This document shows positions 25,501 to 35,623 of a stretch of 64,000 nt of DNA, piece by piece; position 1 is the stretch's first letter, and each line of letters begins with the position of its first letter. The DNA is from Tyto alba. Taxonomy: Eukaryota; Chordata; Aves; Strigiformes; Tytonidae. The notes beneath the pieces were generated by a model that did not search any database, was not told the origin of the DNA, and saw nothing but the letters and a program-made list of their open reading frames with translations. The stretch is from positions 21,863,819-21,927,818 of the forward strand of contig NW_024881316.1 of assembly GCF_018691265.1 (NCBI RefSeq), in the 5' to 3' direction. Made by a program: the position numbers and the translations under genes.

Positions 25501-27840
25501 CAGTACTCTATAACTTTCAAATAGCACTAACCACTTAGGTTTAGGAAATTAAATTATACCCCTACATGGTAGAAGAAAGTCCCATAAAATGAGCTGATGT
25601 AGTTTCATTATTAGGTTAGATTCGATTAGAACCAATTTTCAGTGCAAGGATGGAACCAATCTTCAATGCACAGACATACTTTCCTAGTTTGTAAGGGAAA
25701 AGACACTTATCTATTTAATTTTTGTGGTTTAGATCAATAAAAGGTTCTACTTTTGTGGGTGGATTTTCTATCTAAAAATTATCATCCAATTTGGCTTAAT
25801 AAGACATTTTTGCAGCATTCCATTGCTCCCTTTGTTTAAATATAGTTAATTTCCTTCCAATCTTAATTTATTCAGACTTCATTTTTACCTTCTAGCAGGA
25901 AGATAGACTGTTTTCCAGTGCCTGAATTTAAAACTACTTTTATTTAGAGATGTCCTCCATTGCTCAGCATCTTTCAGTTCCAATACAACACAAATTTAAG
26001 AATGATATCTAGAAATTCTTCAGTATTTGGGGTAGTCTGATGTGTCCAATACAGGCCAATATGAATTTGAGATGTCCTGCAGTATCTGAGATACCCATTT
26101 GATGTTGACAAATATGACAGTTCCTCCTGGAATAGTAGTTGGAGGCCAGATGAGATACCCTAGGGACCTTCAGATGGCCCTAAACATCTGCCTGGTCTCA
26201 GTTGGCCTAACTAATCAGGAAAATTAATTGAGCCTCTGATCTCCATTGAGTATATGCCCATCCCACACGTAGACACCTAAATTCAGATGTCTGAATTTGC
26301 AGAGGTGAATCCCTCCTTTACTGGTATAAGATCATTTGTTTGATTTGACAGCACATTTGTATAACTATAGGAAGTTACAGGTTTGTTAGCATTGAGCATG
26401 ACATTTTAAACATATTTTCTATGTTTCAGGTAAGAATGCTCTATGTTTAGTTTAGGAAAACACATTGGATATAAGCAAGCTTTCCAATTCCTTCACAAAA
26501 GTCCTTTAGGACCTTTAGTTATTCTCCTATAAAGTTCAAGAAATGCTTCTGGTTAGATCAAGATTTTGTGTAGTAACATACAGATATATTGCTTACGTAA
26601 TTTATAAAATTAAATTGCTTTTCATTAATTTTTTTAAATGTTGCCTAAATTTTTATACAATAAATTTCAGGGTTTGGTCCATAATGAACAGTGACACAAA
26701 CCAGTTGTCCTTACTTATGTAGAAATTGTGTTACTTATCTGAGAGCTCAGTTTGGCATTGGTAAGGGACTTTGAGTCTAGAAAGCCATTCTATGAACACT
26801 TCATGACACTGTTAAGCATTTGACAAGAAACAAACAGGAAAAATACATTAAATTAAAACATACTTGATCTTCTTAAATACAAAGATTACAGAACATTAAG
26901 TGATATCTGAAGTTTCCAGAATTGAAAGTGATCTTTTGTTGTATTTCTCTGGGAGTTGTGAATTTGAGAGGTCTTGTTTCCTGAACTGGCTGACTTTGCC
27001 ATATATATGCTGTGAAGTGAACCGTATTAAGAGTCCTTTGCAAAACTAGGGGTTTCAAGATTACAGTTTCCTCTCAGACACACTAAGTTGTTTATGAAAG
27101 CCTTACTATCCTTTCTCCATGTAAAAATATACTATATAAAAAAGAAGAGACATTTTGGCAGTTGCTCTTGAGACACTCAAAAGTGTATAGAAGAATCAGT
27201 TTAATCCAGGTTCTTCAAAAACCCTGAAAATGCGAAGTATCTTGAAGTGAAATTTAGCTCCTACGATGCATAAACTCAGAGTGTCTCCAGATGAGTTTAA
27301 TGTGTAAGATCATATCACAGTCAGTTGAGGTCCAAGCCTTTCCAACTGTCTAAACATTGGCATTCTAATGGCACAGATCCTGGGATACTTTTCCTGGTCT
27401 TCATTGGGTGTCCAGAAGAGCACAAGTCTTCTGCAGTTCTTCTGTCTTATCTGCTATTATGAGACAGAATTCTCAGATGCACCCTGGCATGTCAGATGAC
27501 ACTAAATGCCTATGTTGAGGCAATTGAATGCAGCACCTCATAATTAGACTCATGCATGTATTGGTGTTTCTGGGATGGATAGTGCTTCAGTTCCCCTGAC
27601 TCTTTCATCTGGATCACCACTGATTAGCATATGAGCTCAAGCACCTACTTGAGGATCCTGTTGCCTGAACTGGAGTATTCAGTGGTCTTTTTCAGAGTCT
27701 TGTCTCCCTGGTCTCAAGCTGCCTATCTTGTACACCTCTAGGAAGGCAACTGGAGGCCATCTGGGCACCTAACGTAACATAAAATTAGGTGTCTTAATTT
27801 CAGAATGAATCTCACTGCTTATATCTAAAGAAATTCAAGT

Positions 27841-27918
27841 AGTGTATGGATGATGCTCTTAGTCATATGATTTAGTTTTAGGTGGTCCTGCAAGGAGTAG
27901 AGAGTTGGACTTGACAAT
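27841..27918 (+). mobile_element. CR1 3'-end fragment, left part (interrupted by an LTR)
   Basis: The phrase GGATGATGCTCTTAGTCATA, then TTTAGTTTTAGGTGGTCCTG and GGAGTTGGACTTGA-like sequence, is the familiar avian CR1 3' UTR. It breaks off at CAAT (27915-27918), where an LTR starts, and resumes at 28495. Confidence 0.85.
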
Positions 27919-28494
27919 TGTCATGGTTTAACCCCAGCCAGCAACTAAGCCCCACACAGCTGCTCATTCACTCCCCTCCAGTGAGTTGGGGGAGAGAATT
28001 GGAAGAGTAGAAGTGAGAAAACTCCTGGGTTGAGATAAAGACAGTTTAATAGGTAGAGCAAAAACCATGCACACAAGCAAAGCAAAACAAGGAATTCATT
28101 CACCACTTCCCATGGGCAGGTAGGTGTTCAGCCATCTCCAGGACAACAGGGCTCTGTCACGCATACCTGTTACTTGGGAAGACAAACGCCATCACTCCAA
28201 AAGTCCCCCCTTCCTTCTTCTTCCGTGAGCTTTGTATACTGAGCATGATGTCACATGGTGTGGGATATCCCTTTGGTCATTTGGAGTCAGCTGTCCCAGT
28301 TGTGTCCTCTCCCAACTCCTTGTGTAGCCCCAGCCCACTCACTGGTGGGGTGGGGTGAGAAGCAGAAAAGGCCTTGATGCTGTGCAAACACTGCTCAACA
28401 GTGTTATCAACACTGCTTTCAGCTCAATCCAAAACATAGCCTCATACTAACTACTATGAAGAAAATTAACTCTATCCCAGCCAAAATCAGGACA
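27919..28494 (-). mobile_element. Solo ERV LTR, minus sense, inserted in a CR1 tail
   Basis: This 576-bp unit has TGTCATGG at the left and CAGGACA at the right, flanked by the 4-bp repeat CAAT (27915-27918 and 28495-28498). Read on the minus strand it begins TGTCCTGATTTTGGCTGG. It has a TATA-like GTATACAAAG (about 28233-28242) and an ATTAAA signal (about 28047-28052) before CTGTCTTTATCTCAACCC, and ends GGTTAAACCATGACA. That gives the U3-R-U5 order on the minus strand. Its U5 is clearly related to that of the LTR at 33426-33922. The 4-bp duplication suits an ERV1-like integrase. No internal retroviral region remains. Confidence 0.9.
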
Positions 28495-28539
28495 CAATCC
28501 TCATAGGTCTCTTCCAACTCGAGATATTATATGATTCTA
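28495..28539 (+). mobile_element. CR1 3'-end fragment, right part
   Basis: Continues the CR1 tail interrupted at 27918: CCTCATAGGTCTCTTCCAAC and then a variant of the terminal ATATTCTATGATTCTA. Confidence 0.85.
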
Positions 28540-29727
28540 AGTGGGTCTTTAAATCCCTGAGAGTCAAGGCACTAATGAAGTTGTAAGCCATTGGGTTCTC
28601 CCCTAGTCTGGATGAACAACGAGCAACCACAACCAAGAAAGGATGGAGAAAACTAGACCAGCATGGCAAGCCACATGATGGAAGGGGTTTGAAATGATGC
28701 CTCTTCCCTTATCTTGCTAAAGATTAGGAAATTTTTGGTCTAAACTTCTCAAAACCAGTCCCACTTGCTTAGGAGTGTTAAGTAGAAGAGGTTGCATTCC
28801 TTCATAGACCTTTGCCACTGTAGGTCATTTCAAACATGTTCAGCTCTGTGCAAATAGTTTTCAACTAATTTAAAGACCTAACTTTTGTTAGGTCCTAAAA
28901 AACAATAATGAAAAGAAACTTAAACCAACATATACAGACACAAGCAAGGGAAAGGGGAAGAAACTTCGTGTATGCTGTCCAACAGTAGTAGCTTCAGGTC
29001 CAAACAACCCGATTCACAGCACAAGAAATGGACATTTCTGTTTGTACTCAGGGAGTTAAATTACTTTCCTTTCTCAGTAGCTTTCATGCATCAAAGCATA
29101 ACATTTATAGCTGAGACAGAAAGCATTCTGATGCTGACTTTGATGAATTGAGGTGCTTTTGCTTTTGCAAGGTCCTGTCCTCTTTTCCCCTTCATTCCAA
29201 ATAGCTGTTTATCACTCTGAAGGGCTTGTTGGCTATGCTTTGTTTATGTGATGTTGTCTGATCTGAAGGTTTGGTGAAACAGCAGAGTTTCACAGACTCC
29301 TCATTATGTTTTGCCCAGAAACAGGGAGCTGGTTAATGGAGAAAGTGAAGCTCAGTGGGTTTGAAGAAAAATTCAGGATTTTGCACATATACAAAAAGAC
29401 ATGGACTAAGAATCAATCAAACTATATGAGGATTCATTCTTAGCCTTGAGAGAGAAAACTTCCAGGGAAAAATCAATAAGTGCTTTTATTCAGGGAAACA
29501 ATTTTTTTATCATAAAATGTCACTACATTTTAAAATACAAATATGTGTAATATTTAATTTTAACTGGTTTTAAACTTTTTCTTTTTAGTAAGAAGGGCAT
29601 TTTTAACATCAATTCCATATGTATTCTGTATTTAACAATTTCTATACAATTCATACTAATTTTAAATTTACAAGTTAGTGTGATATTTTTTGTTATATTC
29701 TCCTGGCCTGGATGAAAGAAAGGCATA

Positions 29728-29759
29728 AAGAGTAGTGGACACTACTGTCCACTACTCTT
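29728..29759. repeat. Perfect inverted repeat, 14-bp arms and 4-nt loop
   Basis: The left arm AAGAGTAGTGGACA (29728-29741) and right arm TGTCCACTACTCTT (29746-29759) are exact reverse complements around CTAC. It lies in an EYS intron, about 630 bp before an exon. No known RNA family is recognised. Confidence 0.9.
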
Positions 29760-30393
29760 CAAGTCCAATGATTCAGTCAGTTTAGAAAATTTGCTTATGG
29801 CATAGATTACCATCATAGATACATAGTATTCAGAGTGCCAACTCTTTCCTGGTCAAATCCACTATACTCTTTTCTATCAAGTGTTTCACCAGACCTACCT
29901 CTAATATGCCAATTATAGGAATTTAGTAAATGAATAATGACTAAGTGAAAGGCAGCTGCTGACAGTCTCCTGTTACTAGCTGAAATTTGGAATTGTTAGC
30001 AGTTCCCTTATACTGACATCTCATTTTATTTTTATGGATGCTCTTCACTGCTATCCTTTCTCTTTTAATATCGACTTTGTCTCCTCCTAGTTTACAAAGC
30101 CAGGGCCTTTTGAGTTATTTGTAGAGGAAAATCACAAGAAAGAAACAAGCTTTTTTTTTTTTTTTTAACAAATTCTAATATTGTAATGCTAATATTCAAA
30201 ATAAAATATTCCCCATTATTTTCTTTTTACAATAAAATAAACATATCAAAAAGTTACACTTTTCTGTTAACCTTTTTGGATCAGCTGACTAAATATAGTA
30301 TGCAAACTTCAAAATCTTGATTATGTTGCTACTGACATGTTGGTTTCTTTTGATAATAATATCTCATTCTTTCTTTTCACTTACCCACTGTAG

Positions 30394-30566
30394 CTGTGAC
30401 TGCCTCACTGGATGGAAAGGTGCATTTTGCACAGAAACAGTGTCAGTATGTGAACCTGAGCACAATCCTCCACATCTATGTAAGCAAGGTGGTACCTGTG
30501 TGCCACTGCCTAATGGCTACACATGTCACTGTCCTCTTGGAACAACCGGTACCTATTGTGAACAAG
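30394..30566 (+). CDS. EYS: EYS exon, rest of one EGF module and a whole second one
   Basis: The exon is 173 bp, with a CCCACTGTAG acceptor and GTATGT donor. Its first base completes the Tyr codon. It then supplies C-D-C-L-T-G-W-K-G-A-F-C, finishing the EGF begun in the previous exon, and a complete six-cysteine EGF (fragment residues 242-278) with the usual C-x-C-x5-G-x2-C ending. Neither module shows the D-x-D/N-E lead and hydroxylated Asn/Asp pattern of calcium-binding EGFs. It leaves in phase 1. Confidence 0.93.
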
Positions 30567-33425
30567 GTATGTCAAATGGACAGTACACTGTACATACAGT
30601 TATGTGATAATGCCTAGGTTGGAAAATACAATATTTTGTAATATGTCAATGAAATGTGACATAGAGACACAAAGTACAAAATAGATTTTATTTAAGAATG
30701 TGGTGCTCCTTCCTGTTAGAAAAATCAAGTAATTTAAAGTAACTAATTGCTAGATGTTGTTTTCTGACTCTGCTTATTTTAACACCATTTGTTCCTTCAA
30801 TTTTTTCTCATTATTCAACTAAATTCATGGACAGTGAGGCATTGTCAGATGCTAATGGGACAGGAAGCATTGCAGAGCAGTGTTATAGTGCTTAGTTCAA
30901 TTCCCAAGCTCACCATAATGAAGCATGTTTAGAAATACACTTAAGAGCTGAGTAGTACACTTCTGAGTACTCTACAGAAGTAGGAAGCATCTGGGACCTT
31001 ATCCAATTTCTACTGACACTAACGGAGAAGTTCCTGTTGACTTCACCGGCTATTGGGTAGGGGTGCACTGAGAATAATGATAAAAGATGCAAATATCACT
31101 GTAATAAATTTCAAGTGCCTATTCTCCCTGGCTTTCTTCCAACATGTCACCCTCGGAATCCATCCTCAGTTTACCTGTTTTGCATTTCTTACCCTCATGT
31201 ATAGGAATCCTTTATCTATCTGTTTTCTTCTCTGAGAGACTGCACAAATGAATATTCAACAATGTAGAAACACAGGTACTGCAAGCTCAGGGACTTTTCC
31301 TGTAAGGTCTGAAGCGCTGCTGTGTGCAAGGAGATGTAGTACAGTCCACACCCTCTATGCTACATCACTTAGATTCAAATTAATATTGTACAAGTTTATG
31401 TTTTCCTTGAGAAAACCATTCCTTCTGTACATCTGTTGGAGAACTCTAGTTACTGTCAAATATCTCCCTTTTCAAACTACCTGCCAAGGTCCAGCCTCCC
31501 TTGTTGTGCCTACAGAGCAAGTTTTAAACACAAAACTGACAAGTTGAACTGCATTCAACCTGATTTGCAGTCCTCACCCTATAGATGGAAACAGTTTTAA
31601 AATCCCATTTTAGAAAGCACTTGCAGTTAGTAGGCTAAAATCAAAGAGAATATAGCTTCTGGAAAGTCATTGTTAACTTCTTTATTCCATGTAAGAATGT
31701 GCTTGCTCTATTGCCTCTGCTGTAACAGCTTTTCAAGGCTCTTTATATGAACATTTCAACTTTGAATTCTCATTTCAAGTGAGGTTTTTAAAAGTAATGC
31801 CATCTGGATTCAGGACCCTTATCACCAGGACATGTGCTATACATGAAGCAGGTAATTAATCAGGTAAACACTCCTGTGTTCTGATTTCAGAACTGATTTG
31901 GATCTTCTTGTGATGGCCACTATTACCAGTACAAATAGCTTATATCTGAGCAAGAGAAAAATGTATTTCTTGTAGACTGTCATCCTTTTATAATTCCTCT
32001 ACCTGGTAAACACATTAGAGGGTTGCTCTCTGTTTTATTTAAAAGCTTTCTTTTTATGAATAGGAAATATGGGTCCTGACCAAACTCTTTGCCCTGCATT
32101 TCACCTTACTCTGGCAGAATAATGAATTATCAGGAGATTTTTCAAAGCGCAGTTTGCACTTTTAGTGGATGGCAAATTGCTAAAAAACAGCTGCTTATCA
32201 AGATTGAATATCTCATCTCTGGATTGATGGTAGTTATTGGAGCCAAAAGAAAAAAAAGACAGAGAGCAATGAACAGCCCAAGGGACCAGGAGAGAACAAA
32301 GGGAAATTAAATGATGGAGACTAATGAATGTGCAAGTAAGAAGGAAAAAAGTGGGAGAAAAGACAGAAGAGATTTATGAGTCAAAAAAGCAGAGGAGAAT
32401 AACAAAGAGTAAGAGCAAATAGGGCTTTACCAAGCAATAGCAGCTGGTAAATACAGTACAACAGTACAGATTGCAAGAGAACAAGTGAGTAAATAGGAGA
32501 ATAAGGGTAGAACCACAGTAATAAGGAAACATATTCTGACCACAAATGTTAAGGGTACTTAAACATAAACTGACAATAATCAAGCACTAACTTGCCTAGC
32601 AAACACTAAAAATGTTTGTGGTTCTTTATGAACTATGTACACAAGAGATGAACACATATTTACAAATGAGGATGCAACTGTTCTTGAGGAGTAATGTGTT
32701 GTGTCCTGTTTAGAGCAGCAACTCAAACCAGCAAGGATACAATGACTGTCAACACAGAGATATGGTTCATTATGGTTAATCTTTAGAAGTCAGATCTGCA
32801 CTAACAAGTGTTTAATAGTTGGAAAACTAAGTTAGAACAAGAGTCAACCCAGACAGAACAAGACCAGCTAAAGAACATAGTTTTAATGGCTCATATGGCC
32901 TGAAATTCACAGTGCTTACTTCGTTCACTCTCACGATGCTCATTGCTAAATAGTAAATACTGAGAACTATTATCAGGAAGTTGCAGTAAGATGTGTATTA
33001 AATCATATATTTTAGAGGAAATTAGAAGAAAGCAATCAACTTGAAGAGAGGGTAGCAGTTTCAATTACCCTGAATTTCCTATAGACTGTACATGATCAAT
33101 TAATATTCAGCAAGTACCACACAGGTATTTTTTGGTCTGACAGTGTGAGTGCAAATATTTCATTGTATATTTCAGCCTGCCAAAGCAAGTGCCAGGACTT
33201 GCCTTTCTAGGAGAAAGATCAAGAGGTTTAACAGGTAGGCAGCACACTGGTAACAGAAGTGCAGTAGGAAGATGCCTATGAAATTTAAGACCTACTTCTT
33301 GGGTATACTCTGTTGTCCAAACCCATTAACGCTCACAAGACAGGATGGTTCTTCAAGTGTCTTAGGTTTCTAAAGGTAACACTGATGTGAACAAACAACA
33401 AAATTATTAATTTATACTGACAGAA

Positions 33426-33922
33426 TGTCCTGGTTGGGGCTGGACTAGAGTTCCCGTTGGTGTTGGTTCGGCAGCGGGAGGAGTGCTGCAGCACCCTGAG
33501 ACCCCAGGGGCTCCCCAGGTCCCAGTGCCCTCACCTGTGTGCGGGGGCGGGGGGAGCACAGCTGGAGGGCTGGGCCCGGATTGGCCGATAGTCCATGTCA
33601 CGTGACATTGTGCTCACCATATAAAGGCAGGAGAGGGCTGGGAGGGGCTGCCACTTCTGGGAGTGTTGCTGTGGGGCCTTTGTGTTTGGGATTGCTGGCC
33701 GGGAGCAGGTGGGTGTCAGTCAGTGGGTGGTGAGCAGCTGTATTGTACATTACCCATTGGTACTGCTGTCAGCGTGTTATTCTGTTACTATTATTAAACT
33801 GTTTTTATCTCAACCCATGAGTCTTCCTTTGCCCCTCCGATTCCCTCCCCATTCCCAAGTGGGAGGAGGGTGGGTGAGTGGCTGTGTGGCATTTAGCTGC
33901 TGAGTAGGCTCAAACCACAACA
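33426..33922 (+). mobile_element. 5' LTR of the ERV-derived unit
   Basis: The 497-bp LTR starts TGTCCTGGTT and ends AACCACAACA. It has a TATA box (TATAAAG at 33620-33626) and an ATTAAA polyadenylation signal (33793-33798) followed by CTGTTTTTATCTCAACCC. The U5 ending GGCTGTGTGGCATTTAGCTG aligns with the U5 of the minus-sense LTR at 27919-28494, confirming where the LTR stops. U3 is GC-rich, with a CCAATCCGGG-type box on the minus strand near 33573-33582. Confidence 0.85.
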
Positions 33923-33930
33923 GTCCTTTT

Positions 33931-33948
33931 TGGCACCCAACGTGGGGC
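33931..33948 (+). promoter_or_regulatory. Retroviral primer-binding site, tRNA-Lys type
   Basis: TGGCACCCAACGTGGGGC differs by one base (A for G at position 5) from the 18-nt complement of the 3' end of tRNA-Lys1,2 used by many betaretrovirus-like elements. It starts 8 bases after the LTR, the usual position for priming minus-strand DNA synthesis. Confidence 0.85.
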
Positions 33949-34004
33949 ACAAAGTGTTGAGATAATAATAGATTTGATCTGTGTGTACTATCAAGTTTGT
34001 TATA

Positions 34005-34400
34005 ATGTCGACTGCCCATCCTGTTATAATGTCATTTGCTTGGCTCCTAAAATCGTGGGTTTTGTTGCTGCAGTTGTGTTATACATCACATTACTTACCA
34101 TATGTAGTCCCCATGCTGCTGCTTATTACCCGTGGGAATTGGATTAAGGTTTTTGCCTTGCTGTATTATGTAACGCTAATTTATGGCATGGTAAAATCTT
34201 CGGTCCTGGGAGTAGTGGGGCACCTACTGGAATGGGTTAGTAACTACACTCTCCACCTTTTCTCCTCGGAAAGCCCACCCAAGGGGGAGATACCATTTTC
34301 CATCTCCCTCCCCCAGCCCGAACCAGGACACAGAAATAAAAGTGGCTGTAATGAAATAGGAAAGAAATGGAAAATGTATGCAGGAGTCTTTTTTACTTAG
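34005..34400 (+). CDS. Unidentified hydrophobic frame inside the ERV-derived unit
   Basis: From the ATG at 34005 the frame is open for 131 codons. I do not recognise the product. It begins with a short polar start, then has three strongly hydrophobic stretches at about 34020-34065, 34095-34130 and 34150-34215. These could be membrane segments, and short loops carry basic residues. The frame crosses the right end of the ERV unit at 34330 and runs 23 codons into the flanking DNA, so its C-terminus is not part of the element. It sits where leader or gag would start in a provirus but has no gag motif. It may be a remnant of a viral reading frame or simply a chance open frame in T-rich DNA. Confidence 0.25.
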   Translation: MSTAHPVIMSFAWLLKSWVLLLQLCYTSHYLPYVVPMLLLITRGNWIKVFALLYYVTLIYGMVKSSVLGVVGHLLEWVSNYTLHLFSSESPPKGEIPFSISLPQPEPGHRNKSGCNEIGKKWKMYAGVFFT

Positions 34401-34606
34401 TGTTAATATTGCCATCCAGTTTCAGACCACTTATAAGACTGTTCATGACACATAAAGTAACAGGTAATTCTGATCCATGGTTTGAAAAGGTCACAACTGT
34501 AACAGTAACACAGCAAAACTAACCCAAATCCTGAAGTGCATTAATGGCAACCAAGCATTGTCAAGATTTGGCACAGTTTTAACTCTTAGCACTCCACAAG
34601 GATTAG

Positions 34607-35623
34607 TGTTTTGGTTTGAGCCCAGAGGACAACTGAGCAGCACACACCTGCTTGCTTGCCCCTTCCCCCCTCAGGAATGGGAAGGAGAAAATAAAGCAAA
34701 AGGCTCAGGAATCAAGATAAGGACAAGGAGGGGTGACTCACCCATTATGGTCATGGGAAAAAGACAGGCTGAATTGGGGAAGAAAATGAACATCAATTTA
34801 ATTCAGACACTAACAACGCTTAACAGAGTAGGACAATGAGAAGCATTACCACATTTTAAAAACACCTTCCCCTCACCCCTCCCTTCTTCCCTGACTCAGC
34901 TTTGCTCCTGTTTTCTCTAATTCCTCCCCACCAGCAGCACAGGGGGCACAGAATGGGGGGTGTGGTCAGTCCCACCACTCCTTCCTCCTCAGAGGGAGGA
35001 CTCCTCGCATTCTTCCCCTACTCCAGCATGGAGTCCCTCTCATGGGAGTCAGTCCTCCAAGAACTTTCTCCAACGCGAGTCCTTCCCACTAGCTGCAGTG
35101 TTTCCCAAGATGTTCCAGTGTGGGTCCTTCCCATACACTGCAGTCCTCCCAGTGCCGAACTACAAGAGAGGGGGCTTCTTTCCACAGAGTCCCAGCCTTC
35201 TGCAGACACAGACACCTGTTCCAATATGGGGTCCTCCATGGGCTGCAAGTGGGCATCTGCTCCACTGTGGACCTCAATGAGTGGCAGGGGGGTGGCTCTG
35301 GTGTCTCACCGCAGGCTGCAGGGGAGTCTCTGTTCTGTTGCAGCTCCCTTGCAGCTTCCTCCTCCTTTCTTCCACTGACCTCAATGTTTGCATAGGTGTC
35401 TCCCTTGAAACCCCTCCTCACAACTCCAACTTCTCCTCCCAGGTTCGCGTTCTTAAATACGTTATCAGAGGGGTGAAACCACAGTCGCTGATTGGCTCAG
35501 CCCTGGCCAGAGGCAGGTCCAGCTTGGAACCAGGGGAGCTTTTGAGACACTTCTCACAGGGGCCACTGCTGTAGCCCCCTTCCCCTCTACCAAAAAGCCC
35601 ACCACAGACACAAACACAGCACA
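34607..35623 (-). mobile_element. Long solo ERV LTR, minus sense
   Basis: Read on the minus strand this 1,017-bp unit starts TGTGCTGTGTTTGTG and has G-G-C-T-T-T-T-T-G-G-T-A, then a GTGAGAAG phrase shared with the LTR at 3348. A TATA-like GTATTTAAG lies at about 35454-35462. An ATTAAA signal sits near 34796-34801, and the unit ends GCTCAAACCAAAACA. Flanks read ATTAG (34602-34606) and ATTAA (35624-35628), a target duplication with one mismatch. The middle contains several near-repeats of an 'ACTGCAG...TCCTTCCCA' phrase, a tandem expansion that explains its length. Open frames across it are shadows. Confidence 0.82.

Larger units (their letters stand above)
22535..30393 (+). other. EYS intron (7.9 kb)
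   Basis: It has a strong GTAAGT donor and a CCCACTGTAG acceptor. It holds a CR1 tail split by a solo LTR (27841-28539) and a perfect hairpin at 29728-29759. The remaining sequence, including a TTTG-rich tract near 24602-24626 and a T run near 30150, shows no gene. Confidence 0.8.
33421..34335 (+). mobile_element. ERV-derived 905-bp unit with one LTR, primer-binding site and inverted terminus, plus its target duplication
   Basis: The unit proper is 33426-34330. It opens with a complete LTR (33426-33922), then a tRNA-Lys-type primer-binding site and about 380 bp of internal sequence. It ends CCAGCCCGAACCAGGACA, which is the reverse complement of the LTR's own first 18 bases with one mismatch. 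The perfect 5-bp repeat CAGAA flanks both ends (33421-33425 and 34331-34335), so the whole unit appears to have been inserted in this form. No gag, pol or env domain is seen. An ordinary provirus would end in a second LTR in the same direction; this one does not. Confidence 0.75.

Noticed and set aside
34902..35378. A 158-codon frame and overlapping frames on both strands
   Set aside because: They lie inside the minus-sense LTR and have no protein-like domain.
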